Positions 1 through 9,346 of a stretch of 64,000 bases of DNA are shown in pieces. The position numbers and the translations under genes were made by a program. Location: positions 19,820,906 to 19,884,905 of the forward strand of contig OY987264.1 in NCBI GenBank assembly GCA_963920665.1, in the 5' to 3' direction. Position 1 is the first letter of the stretch. Each line of letters opens with the position of its first letter. Under the pieces are notes generated by a model. The model was not told the origin of the DNA, made no database searches, and worked only from the letters and a program-made list of their open reading frames with translations. This stretch comes from Straminergon stramineum (lineage: Eukaryota > Streptophyta > Bryopsida > Hypnales > Calliergonaceae).

Positions 1-177
1 ATTTCGAAAGGTTTCTCGCCACTCTGACTCCGATAGTTGTGCAAGTTCAGCAGGGTTTGGCATGCCAATGTCTTCCCCCATCCGCATCCCATTGTCGTCA
101 GTAATGCGAACTCCATCAACGCCCCATAACCATCCACGAGGATGAGGTCCAAATTGGAAGTGTTGTCCAGCTTCGTT
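1..177 (-). other. Open in-frame extension of the RING-H2 gene beyond its TAG stop, running off the left edge
   Basis: Reading the minus strand in the same frame as the RING-H2 gene, the codon after the TAG at 178-180 opens a frame without further stops to the window edge, at least 59 codons. Its translation looks like real protein (for example QFGPHPRGWLWGVDG and MPNPAELAQLSESEW) rather than untranslated sequence. This suggests the TAG is a recent nonsense mutation, most simply from CAG (Gln), and that the ancestral protein was longer. The true C-terminus is outside the window. This is an inference from frame continuity and composition. Confidence 0.55.
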
Positions 178-2058
178 CTAATGCCCATTGAAGCATTGGA
201 AGAAGAAATTCCGTCTTCCTTCGCTGAAGTTGTCCTTTAGTGGAACCAAGTGGTGGCACACCTCCACAATTTGAGCTGGATCTCTTTCCCAACCCCATTC
301 GGTACAAAGGTTTTGTTTGTCCAACGAATGGATGTTCAATTTCCAGCTCCACACCAAGTCTGTTCCCCACTTTTGAGAATGATCAGGGGCATTTTCAGCA
401 TTGAATTCCCAATGCGGTGGCATGTAGGGAACTAATCCAAACAACTCATACAAGCGCTCATGGAAAGGAGCCTTGCACAATGAACAGCGTCGGCGAATAA
501 TCATCAAGCTAATTAGGCACAATGGGTGGTACAAATGTTCACATGTGCCTAGGTGCATTCCACCTTCTGGGCCAAATGGATTAAGACAAATGGGACATGT
601 AGTTCCATCATGCACGAAGGTTGAAGGATTTGGCCACAGTAGTAATGGATTGCCTTGATGGTCGACGGCAAAGCCAACTGCATTCTTGAAATCCCAAGCA
701 TGTTTGGACCAATCGATGGATGTTGGTCCACCACCAATGTTGATGGTTGTCATTTCATCCATATTGAAAAGATCATCCACCAGGGCCCATGATGTCAAAC
801 CAAAAACCCTCTCTTGATTGTTCGCGCCGTAATTGTTGTCTATTTTTTTGAATTCTTCCACCATTTGCTTAGTTCTGTCAACACTAAAGATGCATGCCAT
901 CTTCCATTGGTAATATTGCTCCATCAACGCATGCAATTGATTTTTCAATCTCAAATTGTTTGCAAGCGCGTCCGTCAGTTGGGTGCTTCGGTCAACTGGT
1001 ATTGCTGCAACTACATTCATGGGTAATTCTCCAAAGGACAATGAATCTTCTTGAGTACCCATTGTTGCACCAACTTCTGTATGTTCCAATGGAATTTGAG
1101 AATTATTTGAAGGCCCTTGCGCTTCCCCTTGTGGATCCTGACCAGCATTGGTTAATGTTGCTGCCTCAAGAGCGTGTCGAAGTACCTCCATCTCAAGTTG
1201 TTGTTGATTGATGATGTTGTCCTTCTCTTTGATTTCTTCCCTCAATTTGTTGACATCATCATATAAAGAATGCAATTTCGCATTCTTGTCATTCACTTCG
1301 GTCAACAAACTCTGAATTCGGTTTGCAGCAGTTGTAACATCAACAATTCCTATTGTTGGTTCGTCAGTAGGTGGCACCTGTTCCTCCACAACATTTTCTG
1401 GTAAAACCTCATTAGTTGCACGCGCAGCCCTCCTCTTTTTAGCACGTTGTTGTTGTGTTCTAGGGTTGACTACAATTGGTACATGAGATCCATCAGAGTC
1501 GTTGTCCGTTGATGAGTCCGAAGTGTCATAGTTTCGTGGTGCGCGAACCTGTGTAGTTTTTTTTGATAGACCACCTTCTGGGTATCTTTTTACCCCCCTT
1601 GGAATGAATCCATTCTCTGGGGGAGGAATTTTGACATTTTCCCCCATTGTCTTCAAAGTTGACCAATCCACTCTCTTGTTCAACTTCACCTCCGCATGGA
1701 CCCCTCGTGCAATGAAAAGATGCACTTCATTGCGTGTGACGTTCGGGACATCATACAACACTTGGAACACCTCAATGCATCGGTTCGTGAACTCAATGTC
1801 AAGGCAATGTTTCAAATTTGCCTTGTGGAAGCGTCTATGAAAGTTATGTCGCTCTTCCGGGAAGACCTTGTCAATGTGGCACCACTCGATGTAATTGGTG
1901 CAGTCATCATAAGTCCATGGATCAGGCACATCCTCCCACCCCTTGAATGCAAGCTTGGCAGGGTTACGTAGAACATGCAGTCGCTTACGATGTTTGGTTC
2001 CTGCTCGCAGTCGGGTCTTGTCTCGTTCCTCCTTGGTCCTTCTTGGTGGTGTAGCCAT
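178..2058 (-). CDS. RING-H2 finger protein with coiled coil (putative E3 ubiquitin ligase), possibly truncated by a nonsense codon
   Basis: A single-exon frame of 626 codons from the ATG at 2058; the in-frame sequence upstream offers only a TTG. The N-terminus is basic (MATPPRRTKEERDK), followed by a conserved-looking globular part (about residues 20-150). A Ser/Asp-rich stretch and a basic cluster (QQQRAKKRRAARA) that could be a nuclear signal come next, then a heptad-rich coiled coil at about 1150-1340 on the DNA. The RING lies at 475-597 and shows C-x2-C-x14-C-x-H-x2-H-x2-C-x10-C-x2-C, the canonical RING-H2 ligand spacing, so E2 binding and ubiquitin ligase activity are likely by family. 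Substrate is unknown. It is divergent from the kinase-like gene across a minisatellite promoter and has a TATA box at 2188-2196. It ends in TAG at 178-180, but the frame continues as plausible protein. I do not recognise the full-length family. An origin as a captured or multicopy transposon-borne gene is possible. Confidence 0.75.
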   Translation of the reverse strand: MATPPRRTKEERDKTRLRAGTKHRKRLHVLRNPAKLAFKGWEDVPDPWTYDDCTNYIEWCHIDKVFPEERHNFHRRFHKANLKHCLDIEFTNRCIEVFQVLYDVPNVTRNEVHLFIARGVHAEVKLNKRVDWSTLKTMGENVKIPPPENGFIPRGVKRYPEGGLSKKTTQVRAPRNYDTSDSSTDNDSDGSHVPIVVNPRTQQQRAKKRRAARATNEVLPENVVEEQVPPTDEPTIGIVDVTTAANRIQSLLTEVNDKNAKLHSLYDDVNKLREEIKEKDNIINQQQLEMEVLRHALEAATLTNAGQDPQGEAQGPSNNSQIPLEHTEVGATMGTQEDSLSFGELPMNVVAAIPVDRSTQLTDALANNLRLKNQLHALMEQYYQWKMACIFSVDRTKQMVEEFKKIDNNYGANNQERVFGLTSWALVDDLFNMDEMTTINIGGGPTSIDWSKHAWDFKNAVGFAVDHQGNPLLLWPNPSTFVHDGTTCPICLNPFGPEGGMHLGTCEHLYHPLCLISLMIIRRRCSLCKAPFHERLYELFGLVPYMPPHWEFNAENAPDHSQKWGTDLVWSWKLNIHSLDKQNLCTEWGWERDPAQIVEVCHHLVPLKDNFSEGRRNFFFQCFNGH

Positions 2059-2187
2059 TTTTGCAGAAAAATTCGAAAACCTCCAACGTGGCAATCAAGT
2101 AGACCCCGCACAATGCTCACAACCAGCTCAACAAAGAGGTGGAAGGCTGAGAGTATGCAGGGCGGGCACAAATGGGGCGGAAATGGC

Positions 2188-2196
2188 TTTATATAG
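2188..2196 (-). promoter_or_regulatory. TATA box for the RING-H2 gene
   Basis: On the minus strand the sequence reads ACTATATAAAGCC, about 130 bp upstream of the ATG at 2058. The same 11-nt core (ACTATATAAAG) occurs in the opposite orientation at 2426-2436, upstream of the kinase-like gene, so the two core promoters mirror each other. Promoter function is inferred. Confidence 0.65.
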
Positions 2197-2210
2197 TTGG
2201 AGGTGGGGGA

Positions 2211-2375
2211 CGCCAGGGCGCGGACTCCATCGCAGGGGGCGCGGACTCCATCGCAGGGGGCGCGGACGCCATCGCAGGGGGCGTGGACTCCATCGCAAGG
2301 GGCGCGGACGCCATCGTAGGGGGCGCGGACTCCAACGATGGGGCGCGGACGCCATCTCAGGGGGCGTAGACCTCT
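2211..2375 (+). repeat. 21-bp GC-rich minisatellite, about 7-8 copies, between two divergent promoters
   Basis: Tandem units close to GGCGCGGACKCCATCGCAG with a 21-nt period fill the space between the two mirrored TATA boxes. Units vary at a few positions (CTCC/CGCC, CGCAGG/CGTAGG). The array is far more GC-rich than the surrounding DNA. Related units of 20 nt in the opposite orientation occur at 4704-4783. Long frames across the array are by-products of the 21-nt (7-codon) period and are not counted as genes. Confidence 0.9.
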
Positions 2376-2427
2376 GGGAGAGGGGCGGGAACACTAAAAG
2401 TCAGGGCGTGAACTTGAGTGGGGGGAC

Positions 2428-2435
2428 TATATAAA
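2428..2435 (+). promoter_or_regulatory. TATA box for the kinase-like gene
   Basis: TATATAAA sits in the context GGGGGACTATATAAAGCG, about 150 bp before the first in-frame ATG of the kinase-like gene (2583). It is the mirror image of the TATA box at 2188-2196. Three short upstream ATGs (near 2476, 2507 and 2544) lie between it and the coding start, so translation of the main frame could be reduced by small upstream frames. Confidence 0.65.
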
Positions 2436-2582
2436 GCGAGTCCCCGCCCTCATTTCTTTGCCAAGTCCGCGCCCTATGCCTCACACGCTAGTTCGTCCCC
2501 GCGGCCTATATGAGTGAGTTTGGTGGGTGGTGGGCTTGGCCCGCATATGTGACCTGGTTTTTTTGAATTTTTTTTAACTTTC

Positions 2583-4211
2583 ATGCTTTCGGATAGATAC
2601 GGAGGCCCATCATACCAAATTTTTTTCATTATGACAAGGGAAGGGAGTGGATCTGCGGATAAACGTCCTATGTTTAAAGATTTGGATGATGTCGGTGAGA
2701 TGGTAATTCCATCCACGAACACATTGATGTCCTCAGGTTCATCAAATCCTTCCTCATCAGGCCAAAAGAAGCGCAAAAAAACCCAAAATCCCCATATGCC
2801 TCCACATGAATTCATAGTTGAAGGGAGAGCAATAGCTGTGGTGTTCTACACTTGTCGAGGTACAACTATGTTGACTAGGGAGTATGTGGCACACAACGAA
2901 GAAGGATACCACAAACTGACAAGGGACCTGCGAAGGGAGCTGGAGTCAAAGTTTGAAGCATCTGAGAAATTCAACAATTTCTCTGATTATTGGTTGCACC
3001 AAGATTGGCTAGATAAACAGGTAGTTGCCCTCACAACCAATATAGTGTCAAATTGGTGTTACCACACGGGTAAGAAAGAGGATGGTAGCGATTGGGACAT
3101 GCAGAACAAAGAGTTGGTTGCAAAATTGAAAATCATTCAAAATTTTGCTCAACAATTTTCTTCATCACGTAAAAAAAAGCAAGCACCATGGAAAGCGACA
3201 ATTGAAGACGCAATAAGGGCTCATTGTGTGAGTGGAACATTCAAGTGGCTTGAAAGTTCAGTAAAAGTCATCCCCATGCCAGAACAGAGTGCGGTTGGTT
3301 CATATGGGACCGTGAGGAAGGTGATGCTTACAAAACATGAGAGCATTCCTAGTTGGATTTTTTTTGCTGGGAAGAGCTTGAAAACCACAAATGAAAAGGA
3401 GAAGCGCCAAGGAATCATCAATGAGGCGGGAGGGTGTCTAGTGATACATCTTGGCATCATTCGAATTGTGTACCTCCACCCTAAAACGATGGAAGGCTAT
3501 ACGTTGTGGTGGAATGGAGGATCTCTAATTTCTTTCTTATCCAAATACAATTCGAAAGTGAGCGAATCAGTGGATGCGGATGACATTGAGCGTGAACAAG
3601 GTACGGGGTTGACAAAAGAGGAGCTTGCATGGGTTGCAACTTACCGAAAGAACCGAGTGAACTTGGCACTCTCCTTGCTTGTCATTGTGGGGAAATGCCA
3701 CGATGCACAATACATGCACAACGACATAACTCCATCCAATGTTTTGCTCCATTTTGATGATTGGAAAGAACAGAGGGTGTACATAGGGATATGTGATTGG
3801 GGACTTTCTAGCCGAGTTGTAGAGAAGGAGCCATCAAGGTATGGCTTTCCCAGCATGGAGATTCTGGCAAAAGAGAAGAAGAAGCGAAGGTTTGCAGCCC
3901 CTAAATTGTTTTATGTATACGGAGAGCAGGGTTCAGCAAATTCAATTGAGGCCATGCAGAAAACACATTTGTACTCCATAGCTGTTGATGCACATGCGAC
4001 GGGATGGATAGCAACTGCAATTTGGAAAGAGGACTGGAACCCCAAATACTTTACAACGAAGAATCCAGAGCAATATCATAACCTCAGGATCAAATTGGAA
4101 AGCCTCGTAAAAGAGGATGTGAGTGAAAGGGCGTCAGTGCCAGATGTTCTAGACACATTGAGAAACGCACCCCACTATTGGACTATGCCAGATTGTTGTT
4201 ATCGTACATAG
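2583..4211 (+). CDS. Protein-kinase-like protein with HND and DWG motifs
   Basis: A single-exon frame of 542 codons. The first ATG is 2583; a second at 2631 (codon 17) follows an A/T-rich leader and is an alternative start. The N-terminal 220 residues include a Ser-rich patch and a basic cluster (QKKRKK) and match no family I recognise. The C-terminal half is a protein-kinase fold: glycine loop GSYGTVRKV (239-247), beta-3 lysine in AGKSLK (K264), a candidate alpha-C glutamate (E281), catalytic loop HNDITPSNVLL (H379, D381, N386) and DWG (405-407), where DFG is usual. AAPKLF near 438 replaces APE, and VDAHATGW near 468 matches the subdomain IX region. All residues needed for phosphotransfer appear present, so activity is plausible but the motifs are atypical. 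It is divergent from the RING-H2 gene, and the shared promoter suggests co-expression. The pair may be transposon cargo. Substrate is unknown. Confidence 0.75.
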   Translation: MLSDRYGGPSYQIFFIMTREGSGSADKRPMFKDLDDVGEMVIPSTNTLMSSGSSNPSSSGQKKRKKTQNPHMPPHEFIVEGRAIAVVFYTCRGTTMLTREYVAHNEEGYHKLTRDLRRELESKFEASEKFNNFSDYWLHQDWLDKQVVALTTNIVSNWCYHTGKKEDGSDWDMQNKELVAKLKIIQNFAQQFSSSRKKKQAPWKATIEDAIRAHCVSGTFKWLESSVKVIPMPEQSAVGSYGTVRKVMLTKHESIPSWIFFAGKSLKTTNEKEKRQGIINEAGGCLVIHLGIIRIVYLHPKTMEGYTLWWNGGSLISFLSKYNSKVSESVDADDIEREQGTGLTKEELAWVATYRKNRVNLALSLLVIVGKCHDAQYMHNDITPSNVLLHFDDWKEQRVYIGICDWGLSSRVVEKEPSRYGFPSMEILAKEKKKRRFAAPKLFYVYGEQGSANSIEAMQKTHLYSIAVDAHATGWIATAIWKEDWNPKYFTTKNPEQYHNLRIKLESLVKEDVSERASVPDVLDTLRNAPHYWTMPDCCYRT

Positions 4212-4703
4212 TATTTAGTTGTTTCACTTTTTGTAGTTTAGCATATAGTTTAGGCATAGAAGGTAAATCATCCTCATAGAGGACCATGTGTACCTACTTG
4301 GAAATTGCCAAACACCTCAAAATATATATAAAATCGGATGTATTCTATACTCAAAATCTCATAATATATTAATATTTCATTTGATTGTTCTTTCTCATTG
4401 CATTTTTATGAGTTCTATGAATTGATGATAAAACTTAAAATAAAAACAATGAATGCAATAGTTTGGTATAAAAATACATACACTTTATGTTTTCACTATG
4501 CCTATGTTTTAGGAGTTCATGAAGCCCCCTAAAAAAAAAGAAATGATCCACCAAAAAAAAAATGACATTGAAGTAGATTGGAAGAATTTTAGGAATGAAG
4601 AAAAAAATATGGAGTGTTGGAGTGACTTGGAATATGGCATATGAAATATGAAATATGAAATGGAAATATGTAAAAGCATATTAATTTAGCATATGTAAAT
4701 CCA
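4212..4703. other. AT-rich 3' flank of the kinase-like gene
   Basis: No gene seen. It contains A-rich runs and short simple repeats (repeated GAAATAT near 4640-4670). The polyadenylation signal of the kinase-like gene should lie here, but I cannot pick one with confidence. Confidence 0.4.
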
Positions 4704-4783
4704 GTCCGTGCCTTGACGATCGCGTCCGCACCCTGACGATCGCATCCGTGCCCTGATGATTCCGTCCGCGCCCTGCATGTTGC
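4704..4783 (-). repeat. 20-bp minisatellite, 4 copies, inverted relative to the 2.2-kb array
   Basis: Four 20-nt units (4704-4723, 4724-4743, 4744-4763, 4764-4783) read on the minus strand as CAGGGYGCGGACGCGATCGT-like sequence. This closely resembles the 21-nt unit CAGGGGGCGCGGACGCCATC of the array at 2211-2375. The two arrays bracket the kinase-like gene in inverted orientation and may be subterminal repeats of one element. Confidence 0.8.
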
Positions 4784-4835
4784 AGAATCCATGTGGCATC
4801 CACGTGGCCTATTTTTCTGTTTTCATGAAGTCAAC

Positions 4836-4917
4836 TTTGTGTTGACTGTATCGGACGGGCGAGACCTCTAACGGACATCCCGGACGGACGGACGGGCAAA
4901 CCGGACGTCTGTCTACT
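4836..4917. repeat. GGAC-rich short tandem tract
   Basis: Repeated CGGACGG and CGGACGGGC motifs (for example GGACGGACGGACGGGC near 4882-4897) are unlike the AT-rich surroundings. They may be a degenerate relative of the neighbouring minisatellite or the end of an element. No coding potential is seen. Confidence 0.5.
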
Positions 4918-5260
4918 ATGACAACCATGATCTAATTAAAGAAGATGTGATAACTTGTATTAAATAGTACCTACGTATGTCATGTGCATGAACTTGGAAT
5001 TTCCCTGACATAGTTGCCTCCCTAAGCTTCATGCTTTCCTAAATAGTAGTGATAAAAGTTTGTTTTGAAGGCAGCTTGGCAACTACCATGTTAATGGAGA
5101 GTAATTGTGGAACTACCTATTCCTTTATTGCTAATTGCTTCCTAGACGGCAGAGGGATTGTGGAGCGTAAAGTACTTAATGAAGATGCAATGGTATGCAA
5201 CCTCAACCAAGGACGAACTTCTTTCATTTCAATCATTCTCTGAGCGCTTTTCTTCCTACT

Positions 5261-8200
5261 ATGGCTTGTATTCGTGTCGATGGTCATGACATTCCACTAG
5301 TGTTTCCTATAGATGAGGGAGGACGTGCTAGAGTACTAAGACATCTACTTCATGTCCGCTTTGGATTGGTAGAATCCTCTATCTATGTTGAAGAAGAGAA
5401 GAAGTCAGAATTAGGAGGAGTGCAACAGTTTGTCCCTATTGTTAGGTCTATGGAAGAAGATGAATAGTGCTAGTACCTTTCATGTGGAAATTATAGAGCT
5501 TTCGGACTTCCTCTATCTATGCTAGCTGCGTCAACTGAGATCTTAAGTCGTAATTCAGATACATCGGCCACTGTGGATATGCTGTATATCACTCATAGTA
5601 TATCATATACTCCACCTCGTGAAGTGTTTTCTGTCCTTCCTAATACTGCAGTTCTCCAAGCAGTGAAAATTGTGAAAATAGATCCTGTCATAGAGTTGTC
5701 TAGCGAATCAGAAGGAGAATTCTCTGACTCAATGCTTCAGAAGCAAACATGTTGTGTGCAGTCCACATCAGTGGAGAAGTTTTCATTGAACTTAGGGGTG
5801 AGCACCCCATCGAGTAGTCCAGCCCAATCTCTATTGTCCCGTCCTCCATTGCATCCCAATAGAGTTGACACCATGAGCATAATGGATTGTTTGAGGAGAC
5901 TAGGTACTATGCACTACTCTAGGAATGAATTATCAACTCTAAATTTGAACAATATGGAGCACCATCGTGTGAACTTTCTTCCACCTGTCTTCAATGGGGA
6001 TGTCATCTTCAAATTGCCTCCATGTTGCTCCTCTTTGTCTTCGTCATCAGCGAGGAACTTAGAAGGAATGGACAAGCGATATGATGGACACCTTTGGTGC
6101 AAGTTGGTGACGACAAACATTTTTAACTCTGACAGTCTGAAGTTTCTTAAGTCATATTGTGTTGGTTACCTTGTTTGTGGAAATTCAGATTGTGATTACC
6201 TGAAGAGGGCTTCAAAACGCAATGAAACTGAATGGACCGGGTACACAACCTTTCCTTTTGCAATAGGGGTCAGTCCTCCCAAAGATTGTACTCTAGTTTG
6301 CAAAGTTTGCAAGATATCACCTACATGTCTGGACACTTGCAATGCTAGGATGTACTACTCCTATAGTGAGAATCCCAAATTGACAAGGGCCGCAATCCAT
6401 CTAGGAAATCATGTTCACCCTGTTGCAATGGGCATGTATAGAGATTCTACAGTCCAGATTTGCGGTCTCATAGCAGAGCAAGTGGCCAAGACACCAATAG
6501 CCACGAACTTTGCAATTTCTCTCTCTGCTAGCAAGGACTTCCTTACACGCTATCTATTTCATAACAGAGAGGGAGAGAAGGAGATGTTGAAGGAGGAGGA
6601 AATGGAAGAGGTTATGGATTGCTTCCAATATTTGAGTAGTCCAAACATACGAAATGTTATTTCTTCATTTCGTTCGAACAACTGAGGAGGCATGATCGAC
6701 AACATTATGACTATGAAGAAAGAGTCAAAGTTTGAATTCATACACGATAGTGTCTTCTCTGGCCAAGGCAAAGAGAAGGTGTACATTTTCAAGATGCTCA
6801 CTGAGGGACCGAGAAGTGGAGTGGACTTGGTGAGGCGCATGCAATCCGGAGGTGATCTTCAAAATGCGTGGATGATGTTTGACCACATTAAGCGCGTGAA
6901 GGAGTGGATCACAATGGCTTGCCACGTGTATGATTCTGGGTACAAGAAGGTCATGACTATTTCCACATGCGACATGCAATCTGAAGATACTGAGGTCCAA
7001 GTGCAGTTTTGGAGGTCGTTGAATGCAGTCATGGCAAGACATGGAGTCGAACATCCGAACTTCAAAGGATTCATGGCAGATAGCGCTATGGCCAATTGGA
7101 ATGCGGTTTGTATTGTTTATGGTAGTGGTTCATCTAATGACAAAATGGAGGATCGTGAGAGGACATGCTTATTGCACTGGAGTACTTTTCTTCACAAACA
7201 CACATAGAAGCATATCAAGGAAGCATTCCAACAACAATACATTCGGCTATGCAAACAATACGAAGAATCAAAGAATATGGATGAGGAGGAGACATGTTAC
7301 CTTGCAATTTGTTCATAGTGGTTATCATCTGGAGCCACTACTGAGGATGCACTTCATCACTTGGACCATTGGCTTGCATTTTGGCATTTTAGGTACCGTC
7401 AATGGGGAGCTTGCATGGACATGGTAAGTGCACCGTGTTTTGTAATTTATTCTCCTATATTTTTATGGCAATACTATTAGATGTGAGAGATATGTGATAA
7501 TATTTGGTTTCAAGTAAGCATGTGTGATTTAAATACAGATTTTGAAATACCCCTGACTTTTAATCTTTTTTTCAGATTATACATTTTAACCTAAAATGTG
7601 TGTACTAGAAGGTAGCATGGAAACATCCGTCGGATCCAACGGTTGTTTTTGTACTACCTTGCAATACCCCTGTTTAAGGTTTTGGAAAGGAAAAATTTTA
7701 ATTAAATTTTTTGAAGAGAAATATAAGTATGCGAATGGAATATACGCTCCTATCACCATCAAAGTAAAGTTGCCTAATTCTTCCAATGTTAGTTTGCATA
7801 GGACCATTAGGACGCAACAAAATGTGCATTTTATTGTATTGAAAGATCCCTCCATTCATTTGAAATCCATATGGACAAAGTTTGAGTAAAAAATGTTGAT
7901 GGTTGTGATGTATGAAATTGAATTTCTAAAGTGATATTTCTATGGATGGATTTCTAGGGTTTGACTTTGGAGGAAATGATGGACTTACCTTCGTGCAACT
8001 TGTCAGAAACAGTTCATAACAAGTGGCTTCAAATGTCCGGAAATCGAGGAAATAACTTGTTTGATGCTACTTGCAATGATAGTATTCGTACATGGATGCA
8101 AATGACAAACTATCGTGCTTACTTGAGAGGGCATGCCTCAGGATTTGGTCCATCAAAGGGGGAGTTGAAGTTGAGAGCTGCGAGACAAAGCAGAGATCCT

Positions 8201-9346
8201 AAGAAGATAGTAGAGGCAATCAATACATTACCTGGAGCAGAAGGTGTTGGAACTCACATGCCACATTTGGAAGGAGAAGAAATCTTTGGAAGTTATAAGA
8301 GAAAGTTGAATGTACCTATTGGCAATGCTGGGGACTGATATAGACCGGACAAAGTAAATTTCTCTCAACCACGTGTTTGAACAAGGTCTACAACGGCTTC
8401 AATTGAGTCCTCCAAAGATAAGGGAAAGCAGCCCGAGGTGGACCCTTCTCATCATGTTACGATTGCATTTGAAATCGATTGTGATACATCGAAGTGGCAC
8501 ATTGCAAGGATCAGCCACAAATCAAATGCTAAGTGTTTTGCTCAACAACGGGGATCAAATGTGAAGTGCACTGCCAAAATTGCAAGGGGAAAGAAGGGAA
8601 CCCTAATTCCAACCTATTGCGGGAGAAAGGAAGAGTACGGAAGTAAACAAGAGGTTGTGGCAAACTTCTGGTTCTGAGGAGATGATATAGAACGATGCGT
8701 GAAAGGAACCAAGCGCAAGTGGGTAATAGATTGGCCCAAGGTACCAGAGGTATGGCCTGTTTTGACTGGAACGAACCTCAATCGAGAGGAGACATTATTG
8801 TTGCAACACGCTGGCTTGTGTCTCCAAGAGCGACCAATATTGTCACCACGTTGACTCTTTAACATGTCCAATGTATTCAAGAGTGTCTTATATGATTACC
8901 CGCCTCCAACAAATGGAGATGCATATCCAACGGTGTGAAACAACCGAACTATACGGCGAATTGCAAATGCACCAACAACTAAGCAAAGGAATAAGTAGGA
9001 GAGTGCAAGTAACATCAAAGGACAAATATTGGTAGTAACTTTGCTCCTCTTTCCAGGCCTAGGTGCAATAGTTTCATTAGAAACTGGAGTAGATCCTAAT
9101 AGAAATGTCTATTGTATTACTATGGGAATGTTTCCCACATGCACATGCCCAGACTTCATAAATATGGTTGTTTCTGCCATTGGAGGTCGACAACAGTATG
9201 TGAATTGCAAGCACTTGTACTACTTGTACCGGTACTTCTACAAAATGGACATCCATGACGACAAATTCATTCATGCTCCAAGTTATAGCTTCAATGAGTT
9301 GAAGGTACTTCTAGTTCGAGCGGGAATCATCACAGTTTCAGAATAG
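5261..9346 (+). pseudogene. MULE-like transposase with SWIM zinc finger, decayed by in-frame nonsense codons
   Basis: One reading frame stays protein-like from the ATG at 5261 to the TAG at 9344-9346, across an apparent intron 7424-7957 (GTAAGT...TTTCTAG, 534 nt). The N-terminal part (5261-5464, VDGHDIPLVFPIDEGGRAR) resembles the small N-terminal domains of plant MULEs. A Cys/His region follows (CGNSDC about 6179, then CKVC and HLGNHVHPV to about 6420), of the WRKY-GCM1/FLYWCH type. The DDE-like core follows: VYDSGYKKVMTISTCDMQSE (about 6925-6990) and FMADSAMANWNAV (about 7071-7110). Near the C-terminus is a SWIM finger, CTCPDF...NCKH (about 9140-9222). The frame is broken by 11 stops: TAG 5465, 5471, 7205, 7316, 8996 and TGA 6683, 8336, 8378, 8675, 8852, 8936. 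There is no TAA and no frameshift. By family it would excise or insert DNA; this copy is dead. I did not find its terminal inverted repeats. Confidence 0.8.

Noticed and set aside
2059..2094. N-terminal extension of the RING-H2 frame (12 codons)
   Set aside because: It would start at TTG; the first ATG is 2058 and lies a normal distance from the TATA box.
2128..2434. Arg/Gly/His- or Pro/Arg-rich frames across the 21-bp array on both strands
   Set aside because: They arise because the 21-nt period is seven codons and keeps all frames open; there are no domains, and the frames overlap promoters of two better-supported genes.
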